64,000 nt of DNA from Acarospora socialis (GCA_025617375.2 JAMYGW020000001.1:1302001-1366000); one strand, 5' to 3'; shown: positions 12,401 to 24,899, numbered from the stretch's first letter. The notes: generated from the sequence alone by a model not told the origin. Program-made: numbers and translations.

Positions 12401-14920
12401 ACTATGTGATTCAATCTGAACAAATTAAAAAGAATTCAAAGAAGACAGAAGCAGTCAGAAACTGATTAACATTAAAATGAATCAAGAAAGTACAGATCTT
12501 TCTAGAACTGATGAACTATTATTGAAAGTTTGTATCAAACTATGCAAGAATTGCAGAACTGCTGATGTGTTTGACACACAAAAGCAAAAAATAACACTGA
12601 AATCAGAAACAGAAGAACACATTTTACATATTAAAGAAAAGTTTTAGTGAAACAGCACATCTGAGAATACTCAACTCAGCATATAAGAAAACACTGAAAA
12701 CTGATGCTTCAGATTTCACAGTAAAAGCATGTTTATATTAAATTGAGAAGAAACAACAAAAACTCATAGTATATCAATCTAGAAAGTTATCAGAATCTGA
12801 GAAAAGATATGAGATTCATGACAAGAAACTTCTTGCAATAGTGAAAGCACTGCAAGACTGAAGATCTTATCTTGCAGAAACAAGCAAGTCAATTCAGATC
12901 TACACAGATCACAAGAATCTGAGAAACTTTGCAACAACAAAACAACTCAATCAACAACAGATTCATTGAGCAGAGCAGTTGACAGACTATAAATTTCAGA
13001 TACATTACAAGAAAAGTAATGAGAATGATGAAGTGAATGTCTTGAGCAGATGACTCAATCATGAAAATGTACAAATAATATATGTTGAAATTCTGAGCAA
13101 AGATAGTAACAGAATTCTCATGAAAGACTTAGCAGCAATATACAAGATAGAGCAAGCTTTCTTGATGAACAAAGAACTCATTAAAATATGTCACTACAGC
13201 AAAGCTGATGAACATCTAAAAGTCAGATGCACTGAAGATCTAGTGTGAAGAAGATGCAATGTTAGTGATTTCAGAAATTGAGTCACTAAAATGATTGCTG
13301 TGTGCAACTCATGCTGAAGAAATAAGATCAACTGAGATAAGTGATATGATAAAGTAATATAACTAGATGCACTGAATGCATCATGAGAATCAATTACTAT
13401 AAACTTCATCATGAAGTTGTCATCATCAAAGAACTCAACATGAAGAGTGAAGTTCAATAGCATATTGATCATAGTAAACAGATTAATCAAGTACACAATG
13501 TTCATTTCATTTCAGAAAACTGCAACAGCATCAGTATTGACATACATCATACTGCAAGAATTGATTAGCAATCATGAGCTATCAAAGAAATTTATCACTG
13601 ATAGAGACAAGCTGTTTACAAGCAAGTTTTGAAAAATGCTCACAGCAGAACTCAAGATAAAACACAAGATGTCAATAACATATTACTCATAGACAGACAG
13701 ACAAAGCAAATGAATGAATTAAATGATAGAAACATACTTGAGACACTACATCAACAAAAGTCAAGATGACTGAGTACAACTGTTGTCAACAGCACAGTTT
13801 GTGTACAACAACACAAGAAATGAGATCATGAAAGAAACATCTTTCTATGTGAATTATGACTATAATCTGAAGATATGATGAGATCTCAGAGTATATGAAT
13901 CACAGAGTCAAAAAGTGATTTTAGATGTTGCTCAGATGAAGAAACTGCATCAAGATCTAATGAGATGAATTGAACAGCAGATGAAATGAATGATAAAGAC
14001 AAAATTATTCAAAAAAGAAGAAAAGATATATTTAAGAATGAACAACATATGAATCAAAGAAAAAAGCAAAAAACTAAAGAACAGAAGCATTAAATCATTC
14101 AAGATCATACAGAACATCAAGAAGTTAAGCTATGAGTTAGACTTACTCAAGAAAATGAAAATACACTCAATATTTCATGCATTCATGTTACAGCATTGCA
14201 ATCAGTTCATATCACTTCAAATCATTGAAATGTCTGTCAAATTCAAAAAAGAATACAAAGTTGAGAACATTTTAGAAAAGAGAATGATTAGTGAGAAAGC
14301 TCACTATCTCATAAAATGAAAAGATTACAATATCTCAGAAAATATCTGAAAACTCAAAGAAAATCTCAAGAACTGCACAAGAACACTTTGACATTTTGAG
14401 AAAAGAAGTTGACATTAGCTCAGAAGAATGAAGACATTAAGTTAACAAGTTGTGACATTGTTTGAGAATCTTTATTCTCAGTTTCATCATTATCACTATC
14501 AAGCTCAACAGCAAGACAGTTAGTCTTCTGTGCAGCATGACAATCTGTTTGATTCAAAGTCTTTTGAAAATGCATCATCTTGACAGCAAGAACATCAAGA
14601 ATCACATTTGCATCACTTATTTTCTTTTGAAGAAAAAGACAAGTTCTGTTGAGAGACTTTCACAAAACTGCAACACACAGATGATCATGACAAGTATACT
14701 TATCACATTTTGATCTTTCATCAATCATGACAAAACAATTGAGATCACAAGTGATACAGAATTCACAAGAAAATGTAATGAGACTATCACTGAGCTAAAT
14801 TTTCTTTGTGATTCTTAGACAATTGAAATTTTTAGAAAGCATCATTGCTGATGATAGAAATTGTTATATACTCTCACTTAAATAAATTCTAAAGAACTAG
14901 CACCTGAAGAGAGAAAATAA

Positions 14921-15282
14921 TGTTATGATCATACTCAGAGAGAAAAAAACTCACAAATCTATGATCAAAAGTTCATCTGAAGTGTGTACAGAGAGAACTG
15001 CTAGACAGCAGTTATGTGACAGCATAATGACTTGATGATGAGCAGACAAGCTGAAAGCTTGATCTCTTGACATCAAGACATCAAGACATCAAGAATGCTC
15101 AACACAGAAACATTAAGCATGTTCTATATAGTAGAGTTATTTTTCTTATGAAAACAATTGTGTTCAACTTAAGTAATCATCTAAGAGTTAAAGACCAAAA
15201 TTGTTTCAGATCAGCTGTTATATTCACAAGCATAAAATTCTTAGTTCTACATACTCAAGAAAGCTCAGGTTAGAATGTTATA
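14921..15282 (+). repeat. 3' LTR
   Basis: 362 bases, equal in length to the 5' LTR, preceded by a purine-rich tract (gaagagagaaaataa) and followed directly by target duplication copy tcttg. Confidence 0.9.
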
Positions 15283-16560
15283 TCTTGTTGCTGACAAATA
15301 AAAGATGTTACATCTTCTCTGCAAAGTTCACTCTGTCTGCTTTCTTCAGAAAGTTCTTTTTGATTCTGTCAATTTACAATGTAAAGAGCATCTTTTTGCT
15401 GTTCTTTACAATTAAAAGATTAAGTCTGAATATGAAGAAAGTATTTAGACTGTTATTGATGCAGTTTTGTTGTTATGATGAGTCTATATTGAGAAGAAGT
15501 GATGAAAGACTCAAGAGAATTAAATTCACTATACTCACTGCATCTCAGCATTGCTGCTGCAAATGTTCTTTATCAATGTAATAGAGTCATGACATGCTTT
15601 ATTGAAGCATTGAATTAAAAAGAAAATGATTAAGTGATTTTTTCTTGACTCTGTTCAGCATCTAACTAATATTGTGATGTAATAAAATAGAAAAGTGAAA
15701 CAGATGTGTGCAGAATTCTATATCTGTTATCTGTCTGACATTATCTTTTGATCAGAAATGAAAAAACTTTTTTATTTTGTTCAACAACTTATTCTACATG
15801 AGATGCATTGTGACAGTGAGCTTCTTGTGAAGAGAAAAAAAAAGATCTCAGTTTTAAGTAATAAATTGAAGTATGACTGTCTCTTTTTTCATCAATATCA
15901 GATATTCTGCTGTCACATGTAAATGTAGAAATACTGATTTAAAGATGTTCTGTTGAATAAGAATGTCTGAAATCAGTTTGTCTTTATGTTTGAAGAGACT
16001 GATTTTGAAATTTACAAAGAAATGAAGATCACTTACTTTACAAAGAAGTTACTGAAGAAGATTGAAATTTTTGCAAAGTGAAGACTTAAAATAAGTGTTT
16101 TAATTCTTTATGAATTACTATTGACAGACTATTTAAATTAAAGAGATTTGCAATGATCTTCTCACACAGTACTACAAACTTGAGAAAGCAGTGATGATGC
16201 TCATCAAAAATGAGAAAAATGCACTATTTATGTAGTGAATAACATACTTAAGAAGAATTACAGAATCTATAAGAAAGACTGAGATGAAGAAACTGTTGAA
16301 CAAAATTTTGAAGATGTCACAGACATGAGTGAAGACTACAGACAGTCAGTTCTGAGCAAAGAATGTCTCTGAGTTCATGCTGAAGAAATAAAGAAAGAAG
16401 TCTAATTCTGATGACAACAACAACATTGATTGAAAGCTCTTGAAGAAATAATGATGATGATGAGAACAGAAGATGAAGTGAGAGCTATGTCACAACATCA
16501 AGTTGTGGTGACAGTGAGGTCAAAAGACTTAGTAATTTAAAGACACTACTATATATAGAA

Positions 16561-17546
16561 TGCTTAATAATATTTACAATACAATACTAGTGTGTATGCA
16601 GAATAGAAACTCCCCCTGGTACCTGCGGAGTACTCGTACGTGATCGATGGATCATCCATATCAGCCACCTTCAGCCTCCGCACATCACAATCCAAACCGA
16701 ATGCCTTTTCTTGCGGCTTGCTGCAAATCCCGGAAGCCTTCTGTCGTGAGACATCGTTTCTTTAGACTTGATATGTGACACACTCCTCCCCTCATCGCTT
16801 GAAATGGCGGAGGTTCGCAAGAGTCAGTCAATACCTACGCGTACCTAAGGTAGACGTCTCGTCTTTCTCTGTCGCCTGCTGTGTGCGTATTATGAGGGAA
16901 ACAACATTCCGGACTTCGGTCTACCAAGAAAGTTTATTATTTGATCTTCCTCTGCGCAAACGGCGCGTCTTGCTTGTGCTCGAGTCGTTCTGTTCTCTAA
17001 CAGACCTCACGGTCCTGCATCTTTGCCTGTCGGGTCGTCGGGTCTCATGTGGTACGATGCTGCAGCAAAGGGTGCCCTGCATCTTGCATGTCGATCTCGG
17101 TATTCGAGGGCTGCATGCGCTGTTTCTCTAGCCTCTGAATACAAGATTGCTCAGAGCACACTGCCCGAGTTGATGTTGATTTATACCCTGGTCAAGCCCG
17201 CTTGGCGTACTTTCGGTGTATTCGTAGTGATTGATTTGTCTTTCTTATGATGTGATTGCTCCGCATCTGGCGATGCAGCGCCCTGGCTTGATGGCGTGTA
17301 CCAGAGAGTGTTCTGTGCAGACAGCTGTCTTACAACCCTAATGCTGTCACTAGTGCTCGGGAGTACGCGCTCTTGATGCCAACTCCGATTCTGTGTTTTG
17401 ATATATTCCTGCAGACGACTATCTCTCTCCTGAGCTGCTCAAGTGCAACCACGTAGTTAGTGTTGACGCTCACAGCCAGCGTTCTGGGTATTTGCATTCT
17501 CTCTAAGGGGACAACGTTACTGCAATATCGTCTGTTTGAGTCGAGG
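16561..17546. other. intergenic and probable 5' region of the GAF gene
   Basis: Normal-composition DNA from the edge of the AT-rich island to the GAF gene start. A plus-strand frame at 16775-17131 has no recognisable feature. A GTACCTAAGGTA palindrome-like motif lies near 16840. Confidence 0.45.
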
Positions 17547-20148
17547 ATGCCTCCTTACCCAGCAAGTACGCGTTCTGGATCTAGTGAACGACCGGATGGA
17601 ATATCAACCCGATACATCCACCATGTCAACCAAACGGCGCAGGATGCCAGAGAGAGTCTCTCGTTGCCTGTCTCTAGGTGTTCTTTCATCCCAGCCTCTA
17701 CCATCGTAACAACAGGACGCCCCTCCAAACGTCGCCAGTTGCTCAGACACTTGCTGGGGCGCCATTCGAACGAGTCGAACATAGCTACGTTCGCAGCTCT
17801 TCCGAGCGTCGATCCGTCACTAGGTAGAGCTAAGAGCATGGGGGAATTACCAATCGCACCATCACCCCATACACGTCCTCTACTGAGCAGTCCGGTTGCG
17901 CGCGATGAGACCATTCAAGGTCACCTCCAGGCTGCAATGGCTAAAGGATCAGCGCCAAAGCGAGGGAATCCCCAGTTCGCGGCCGTGAGGAGAAATGCGG
18001 AGGTAATACGCTCAGCCGATACACAGCCGCTACCCATACGCTCGAGCACAGGGTCTTACGAGGCTCAACGAAGACCACTTACCGCTCGTGACATCTATAC
18101 CACTGTTTTGAGGGAAAGAGAGAAATGTGCTACGGTTGCAGCGGCTGAGAGCAGCTATGTTCGAGAATGGGGGTTTTTCCTGAAATGCTACGCGGAGGTA
18201 GGTTCATCTAGACCTTTCTTAGCTTGATAGCTGCAAAGCTCTGACATACAAACGGCAACACAGGGCCGTTACAATATTTCCACTCCCCCGGAACCCCCAC
18301 CATGCCGCGCCGAATTCACCTATCTTCCCGCTCCCGCCCCTCCTACCGAAGCGGAACGCGTGAAGACGGTCGAGTTTACTGATGTCGCGGTCTTCCCGAA
18401 GTGGGCGGCGGAGAAGCAGAAGAAGTACGTGCTGCTCGCTAGGAAAACTTTCGACATACCCTTTGCATCGATCAGCTACGTCAACCGGACACATGAGACC
18501 TTGAGATGCGAAGTCGGGTACAGGCCTGATTATATACTCGGGTTCATTCCCCGAGGTTACAGCCTCGCCGCGCATGCCATTCTCTCCACTGAGCCAATGG
18601 TCATCCTAGACACGTCAACGGTAAGCTCTGAGATTCCAAACTGCCGACGTCGTGTTGCAATGCTAATTTAACCAGGATTGGAGAACGCAAGGGAACCCGC
18701 TTGTGCAAGGACATCCTGGGATCAGGTTCTACGCCGCAGCTCCACTAATCACCAAGACCGGCCACCATGTCGGCGCTTTCGCTATCTTCGACAAGAAACC
18801 AAAGACCGAATTCGGCATCATTGCACGACGTCAGCTCGTTGAATTTGCGAAGCGGGTGATATTGGATCTCGAGGTCGCAGCGATACAATACCACGATTCT
18901 CGGGCAACTGTTTTCGGCCTGCGGATGGACCGCATTGAGAACTGCAGAACTCGGAGCCTCACAACAGGAGACCAGGAAGATGCAGGATATTCTGCGCCCG
19001 AGATTCCCACAAGAAGCCCATCGAGGCTGTTTGTGAGGGACCGCAAACTCGATCCCCGGGACAGGGCCCGACTCAGCAACGAGAGACTGATAATAACGGA
19101 AGACACTCCGCCCGATTCGGGGTCTGACTACGAGCCTGATCCCACCCTGAAGCCTGACAAAGAAATCTCAGGATCAGGTTCAAAACAGACACATTCACGA
19201 AATCAGTCGTCAGCATCTTCTCAACATGCTGCCAAGTTTACGGTCTTTAGCGGTCCTTCAACACCTCCACAGAGCCCCAACACGCACTTTTCAATATCTA
19301 CCGAAGGATTTCACGGTACCGTCCGGGATCTCGAGAAACCACCCAATACGCCCGTAGCTGCCCCGCGGCGAACATCCACCGCTTCCGGCGCGTCTAACCG
19401 AACGATTCTCCCAGCACATGATGACCTACTGCCTGCCCCGCTGCGCTCCGCCAGTTCTTCAGCCATGTCGCATCGAAGGCTGGATCACCTCCCACACACG
19501 CCTGGGGCCCGGCACTCTGCCGCCGAGGCGTCTTTCGCAGCCGCCCTCGTCGCTGGGAGTCTAGGCTACGACTTCCTCTACCTGTTACGCTTCAGCCCGA
19601 TCGACCGTGCCGCCACCGAGGATGGATCCATGGTCGTCGAGAAGTTCAGCACCGAAGTCCTCGTCTCGCACGGCATGCCGACGCCCGAGCCCTACTTCGA
19701 CCCGACCCTGCATCTCCGAGCGCTCCGAGCGGTCCGTGGCCTGATCTACCAGAACCCGAGGTTCGAAACGGCGGGTAGCGCGGTGGAGTACGAGTTTGGT
19801 GTGCTCCTCCCTGTTGTTCGTTTCGATGCCGGAAGCACCACTCCAAGGAAAGCCGCGAGTGTTACCGAGATACCAAATCCGCCCGATCCTGACACTAAGT
19901 CGATCCAATGGCCTCTGCGCAACAGCGAGCCAGACCTTCCGCTGAAGCCCAAGGAAAAGGAGAGAGAGACCAAGGACGGCGTGAGAGCTGACAACAGTGT
20001 CCGCCGCAACAGCGAAAACTGCCGAGGCGGCATCATCCTTGCCGGCTTCATGCGCAAGGCGCCCATCGACGGGGAAGTGAGCTCGGACAATATTGCGGAG
20101 ATGAGGAAATTGGGCCGAAGGTTGAAGGAGCTGCTTCTTTTAGGGTAG
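17547..20148 (+). CDS. GAF domain-containing protein
   Basis: Three exons fit with phase-0 GT-AG introns: 17547-18197, 18264-18620 and 18676-20148, for 826 residues. The first real ATG (MPPYPASTRSG) is used; the open frame extends upstream only with a GTG. The N-terminal 200 residues are Ser/Pro/Arg-rich. A GAF domain spans roughly residues 235-405: KKYVLLARKTFDIPFASISY, the GYRPDYILGFIPRGYSLAAH region, MVILDTST, FYAAAPLITKTGHHVGAFAI. A disordered middle follows, then a second conserved block (ASFAAALVAGSLGYDFLYLL through AVEYEFGVLLPVV). GAF domains bind small ligands or mediate dimers; here no kinase or other output domain follows, so the role is unknown. It belongs to a conserved class of fungal GAF proteins. 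Confidence 0.85.
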
Positions 20149-20912
20149 ATATAGATGACTGGCGTATGTTTACGGGGGCTTGTCTTGTTGGTGGGAGTTT
20201 GTAGTTCTTTTGGTTGGTATTGTTCTGGCTTAGCTGAGATGGTGCGAGGCAGCGTCATGTCTGTTATCGGTTCTTACATAGGTTACCTACCTTAGGTATG
20301 CCAAAGGCTTCGATCGTCCGGATCGTTGTATGCGCAATGACTTGGTGTTGGGCAAACCTTACCCTACTTTCGTCTACCGTATTCGAGGATCGCCTCGTAT
20401 TTCCTGTCGTCATCCTCAGTATCTATCTATGCCTGGGAACATGAGTCCGCAACTCAGAAGGCACCTTCCTCCCTCTCCGATCCCTTGACCGACGAGATTA
20501 ATTACCGGCATACGTTTGGCTCGTGAGATGGACGGGGAATGGCTCTGGTGCTTTGGAGCGGTGGTCTGGGAAAACACTCGGAGCTGGCTATAGAATGTCA
20601 GGGTAGCGTTCGGTCTGACCACGTGGGAATGGGGCGGAGATGGGCGCTCGAACGATCACTATCATGTTGACTGGCAATGCTTCGATGAGGTTCTACGATT
20701 GCATATCTCCTACTGCCCGTGCCTCTGCCTTCCTCCAATACCTCGATTATCCAAAGCGCTTTGGTGGCCCCACTACTGGCATTCTCCAACCATCTTTCAT
20801 ATCGGCACCGTAAGCGGACACATGGTCCTATACACCCACGCACAGATGTCAGCCAACCTCCTCCTCGCCCCTGACAGCACAGTTCAAGGTCAGTAGATAT
20901 CAGAGGAGAAAC
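20149..20912. other. convergent intergenic region
   Basis: Lies between the 3' ends of the GAF gene and the minus-strand dehydrogenase. It contains a TACCTACCTTAGGTA motif near 20283. Open frames at 20416-20622, 20598-20843 and 20699-20896 overlap one another and show no family features. Confidence 0.45.
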
Positions 20913-22268
20913 TCACGAAGCACCACCATCAACCACCAGATTCGCCCCAGTGACATAACTGCTGAACCCACTGGCCAGAAACCCGGCGACGCGCGCCACC
21001 TCGGTCGGTATGCCCGCACGTTCAAGGCCGATGTTCTGTTTCTGCAGTTCTTTCGATTGCAGGCTTGCGGGTGGGAGTTGCGAGGTCATCCCGCGCATGT
21101 CAAAGCCTTGGAGGTCGACACCGACGTCGATCTGGCCGGGCGAGATACAGTTGATGCGGACACCGGTGCCTGTTGGGGCAGTTCGTGAGTCAGCTTTGAG
21201 AAGGAGCACGGGAAGTGGGGGAAAGGGGGGACGGGGGAGAAGGCGGACCTTTGAGGACGGCGACGCCGGCGCGGACGACGCCGAGGGCGGCGTGAGAGGT
21301 CATGGTGTAGCAGGGGCCCCAGCATCCTGTTTCAACTTCTCGTTAGTGGCATGTCTGAGAAGCGTTATACTGTTTCCGTCCTGACAAGTAGATTTAAAGT
21401 TGAATAGCTCACCACCGTAAGTACTAGCCACGCTGCTGACAACGATGATACTGCCATACTTCTGATCTTTCGGGGCCGCGTTCGGATAGTTGCCCTTGCT
21501 TGTCGTCTTCGCCATTGCCGGAGGGCCATACTTCAGCGCAAAGAAAGCGGACATGCTGTTGGCTTCGAAGCATTTCTGGAGATCGGCGGGTGTGGTTGCC
21601 TCAATGGACGGGGGACCGAGGAGACCAGAGGAGCATACCCAGACATCGAGGCTGCATAGGTGAGATGTCAGTCTTCAGTCGATTCGGACTATGCGTGGAA
21701 GGTACAGCCGTGTCTGGTTCCGGGGGAAGTGGGGTCAACTTACCGTCCCCATGCGTTCAATACCTCGTCGATGAGACCTAATGTCGCTTCCTCATTCGCG
21801 AAATTGTACGGATAGCCGATGACTTTGGTATTGGGATGCTCTTTGTTGACTTCGTCGGCGAGCTGCGAATAATTCTCGCCGGGCGATCTGCTGCAGGCTG
21901 GTAGGTGCAGTTACCAAGTCAGCAACGGCCATCATCAAGCTGATTTGATCCCTGAGACCAACAGGCACCGGCTGGGTGCATATGCTGGAGTATTGGAAGA
22001 GACGGACCGTAGATGCACGCTGCGCCGTGTGCTGTTATGCTCGTCAGCGAGTGGCCATTGAAACATGATGAAGAATATCTCATCCGTACCAGCTAGTTCT
22101 AGAGTGATTGCTTTGCCTACGGGCTGAGTGGCACCAGTAACGACACAAACGAAACCGTACTAGAAAGAAGTATCAGCGAAATAGTCTGTATTGAAGTTAT
22201 AAAAAGCCGGGCATCTCTACCAGCTTCCCATCCGGTCGGTAGGGAGAAAAGTACTCCGAATCCATCAT
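20913..22268 (-). CDS. short-chain dehydrogenase/reductase (SDR), atypical active site
   Basis: Classical SDR of about 300 residues in seven exons. Exon 1 (ATG at 22268) is MMDSEYFSPYRPDGKL; exon 2 reads YGFVCVVTGATQPVGKAITL with the dinucleotide-binding TGxxxxxG glycines. Later segments are VLNAWGR, LDVWVCSSGLLGPP (NNAG-region equivalent), GSIIVVSSVAS (catalytic serine region), GCWGPCYTMTSHAALGVVRA, TGVRINCISPGQIDVGV and the end SSYVTGANLVVDGGAS. The presumed catalytic tyrosine lies in YTMTS, so the usual lysine four residues on is serine. I believe a fungal SDR subgroup shares YTMxSHAALG, but cannot check. Substrate unknown. Exon borders between 21200 and 22080 are approximate; several introns are very short. 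Confidence 0.85.
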
Positions 22269-24899
22269 GACGGGATAGTACACAACTCAATTGTGTTCGA
22301 ATGGTATGTGAGAATGGAGATCAGGAAGGGCTATTCAGGATGCTGCGACGTTCCTCTACAACGAGACCGGAAACGATGCAGTCGCTTTCCATGTGGATCG
22401 CAGCCGCATGAGCTTGTTCCCATCATAACGAATTATCTCTCTCGCAGCCACGTACGAGTACGTATTGATAACAGATCTGAGTGACCTGTCGTTTGTGTTA
22501 ATGCACTTCTCCACGGAAGCCCTCGTGCAGGCCGTCAAAAGGTAGGATGTATCATGTAGGTAGGTACCTATGCCACTTGCTTATCGCTCATCGCTTATCG
22601 CTTATCGCTGAGGTCAATGTCAAGATAATCGATGACTAAGCACTGCTGGCTCCGAGCTTATTAAGCTGGATCAGGGCTTCAACGGGTCGGGCCCCATCCT
22701 ACATTGTTCAGTCGGTTGTGCGTGCTCGAGGCTGACATGGCAGATCAGAACGACAAAGGCGAAGGAGTTGAAAAGTTGTAAGATGTGGTCAAGGAAGAAG
22801 CCCATGATAAAGTTCCCGGATAGAGGCTAAGGATAGGCACAGTTATCGTCGGACGGCGATTAGAGGTGTCTGGATCCACCAACGCTCATCTGGCGCTGCT
22901 TTTCTGCCTTCTGTATTCATCAGAGAAAGGAGGTGATGATTCAGATGCGTCTTGCCAGGCGGAATCAACCCAGCTCTGAAGTTAGCGTAGTGCCTCTTAG
23001 TGTGATCTCTCAAAGCCAACAATTGAGCGCTCTCACATCAGCGTCTGAATTGTGGACGGCGGATGGAGGGTGAAGGATGGCAACCCCTCAGTCGCTAGCA
23101 TCGTTGAGAGTGTTTCAAGGCAGTAATACGCTCAGACTTGACTATTGATTCCTTACAGAAGCAAAGATATGTGAGTTGTACCATAGTACAGCAAGAACTG
23201 AAACGCTGACCGGCACGGGCGACTCTAGCGTCCTTCCGACAGTCAAAGCGCCTTGTCCTTGAGGCTGAAAATGCATGGATGCTTTGGACAGCAAATGATA
23301 TGGAGTCGGAAGGTATGTGGCCGAGACAGAGGTCTTGAGCGGGGCGCCTCAACACCATTCGCTCTGCGGCACAATTCCGCTCTACCACGCTGCCGTCTCG
23401 AAAGCTGTTCTCGAGCTTCTCAATAGTCGACATTAATAGCACCTACTAGGCCGTCATATGCTTTCGCTACACAAACACCTTCGACTTGTAAGCATTCCAC
23501 AAGGCCGAGGGTCTAGATCCCTGCCCTGACTCCACGTTGACAGGCGGCAAGACGACGCCGATCATTGCTCGCCTTCAGGTGATGTGCAAGCCAGAGGCGT
23601 TCAACCTTCCTCCACTCTTCGAGCCTATGAACTGGACGAGTACGGGTTTAGGTGCGGCAAAGCGCTCGGAAACTGCTCCCTATGGCCTCTTGGTATGTGC
23701 TGTTGACGTCTCAGATAGCCTAGCACGATGTAGCTAATCCGCTGCCGCTACCCTTGTGGGAACGCGTGCGTTGCGCACACGTTAGCCGTACTCCGTAGAA
23801 TCCTCAAGTACCTAATGCGTACGTTAGGTTCAGGGGCGTCGAATCAAGCGGTGAGTAGAGCCGTGGAGAAGGAATAGAGCTGAGGCGCGTTCGTATTAGA
23901 CAGCGACAAGTTGAACGCTAAAATGAACGATCAATCAGAAGGCGTTTGCATCCTCGAATGAGCATGCTGGTGAGGCACAACAATATCGGAGGATAGTGGT
24001 TTGTTTTTGAGGGGGGTGCGGTCAAGAAGATTTACACGTGTTGACAATCGTGGCCGGGGTAAGCGAGCCGAGATATCCTTGACGGATAAGCGCTAGTCCT
24101 AGACTGTGCTAGTCTGTATTAGTGAAGCACGGATCTCAAATCTGACTTTCAGGTACCAATAACTACCTTATGGAATTTGGACGGAGGACTTTGGAAGTTG
24201 ACTAGGGTTGTTCGAGGTTGGGAGGATGAAGTTATCAGTCACTTAGATACCATCATGCGCTGGCAGGTGTGGAGCTCATTGCTGCCATCATTGGCAAGAT
24301 GCACAGCATCATCAGCGTCATGTTGATTGTGTGCTGTACAGATCACTGGCCGTTGTTGTTTCGCTGCCGACCGTCGTTGCATGGAATGCGGCACATTATT
24401 TGTTCCTGACAGAATGTTTTGGATACGATCCCCCCTTGCAGGTCACGCCAAAGGAATCCGTCCCGGGGCCAACGACCTGCATATTTGTACCTGCTCATGT
24501 ATAATATTTACGGAGTACCTTAGGTTGTTGGGCTCCAACTCTCCGGGTTCATTACCTTATTCATACATCGAACACCTGCAAGCCACCAAAAACAGGAGGG
24601 CAACCCATTCAAATGCTCAGCGACGACGAGTTACATTACCAAGTCCGGCGGATTGACTCAACTGCCAATTGCCCATAATACGTTGGCAATGCCCCTCATC
24701 ATTTCATATGGAAGCCCCCTAAGCTCTCACCGTCACCTTCTCATCCACTCCACCAGAAAGTTTTTTCTCTCAAGCAAAGCAGGATACGGCTACACACTAC
24801 TCGTACTGCGTCGCCAACAGCAGCACCATATTCTTCCACACACCTTCAATTGCGAACGCGGAAAAAGGATCAGGGCTTACGGAGCTAGAAAGGTGCTAA
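22269..24899. other. long intergenic stretch, no gene supported
   Basis: About 2.6 kb with normal base composition. Short frames (for example 23095-23442 minus, 23537-23737 plus, 24327-24656 plus) lack domains, signal peptides and consistent splicing. A fragment near 23385-23430 reads LYHAAVSKAVLELL, reminiscent of an ankyrin helix, but it is isolated. A short 7-base tandem repeat (gcttatc/gctcatc) lies near 22579-22610. TACCTTAGGT occurs near 24518. The region may hold decayed genes or regulatory DNA. Confidence 0.5.

Larger units (their letters stand above)
9060..15282 (+). mobile_element. fossil Ty3/Gypsy chromovirus-type LTR retrotransposon, full span, broken
   Basis: A full-length fossil, 6.2 kb, with both LTRs and a perfect 5-base target duplication (tcttg at 9055-9059 and 15283-15287). 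Parts in order: 5' LTR; gag region with a CCHC zinc-knuckle-like segment near 10365-10413; protease and reverse transcriptase region with the catalytic box near 12250; RNase H near 12680-12890; integrase core near 13430-13830; a chromodomain-like segment near 14260-14350; a purine-rich tract just before the 3' LTR. RNase H followed by integrase and a chromodomain places it with Ty3/Gypsy chromoviruses. It is heavily broken throughout by C-to-T type mutation and is certainly inactive. LTR divergence overstates its age because mutation is context-driven. Confidence 0.88.
7869..16520. mobile_element. outer decayed element with inverted ends, split by an LTR retrotransposon
   Basis: The left end (7869 to about 7902: acctcactgt, then cttgatgttgt) is matched in inverted orientation by the right end (about 16484-16520), with a small spacing difference. 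Removing the inner LTR element leaves about 2.4 kb, a plausible size for a DNA transposon. Its coding content is not recognisable to me; the stretch just after the inner element (about 15283-15580) keeps an open frame without a known domain. No convincing target duplication is visible at the outer edges. The superfamily is undetermined; Tc1/mariner (pogo/Fot1) is possible because the left end resembles that of the element at 50244-52039. Confidence 0.5.
7790..16560. other. AT-rich mutated repeat island 1
   Basis: Base composition changes abruptly at both edges. Inside, CC, CG and GG dinucleotides are almost absent while CA, TG, GC, TC and GA remain common. Reading 12001-12600 by eye I find no CC, CG or GG at all. 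No host gene is supported within it; the short open frames are remnants of the two nested mobile elements or chance. The composition is what heavy repeat-directed C-to-T mutation leaves. Confidence 0.9.

Noticed and set aside
15067-15581. Open frames in the AT-rich island as possible genes
   Set aside because: They overlap the 3' LTR and outer-element remnant, with AT-driven codon content and no domain.
23385-23430. Ankyrin-like peptide LYHAAVSKAVLELL
   Set aside because: Isolated single helix pair with stops on both sides; could be chance.
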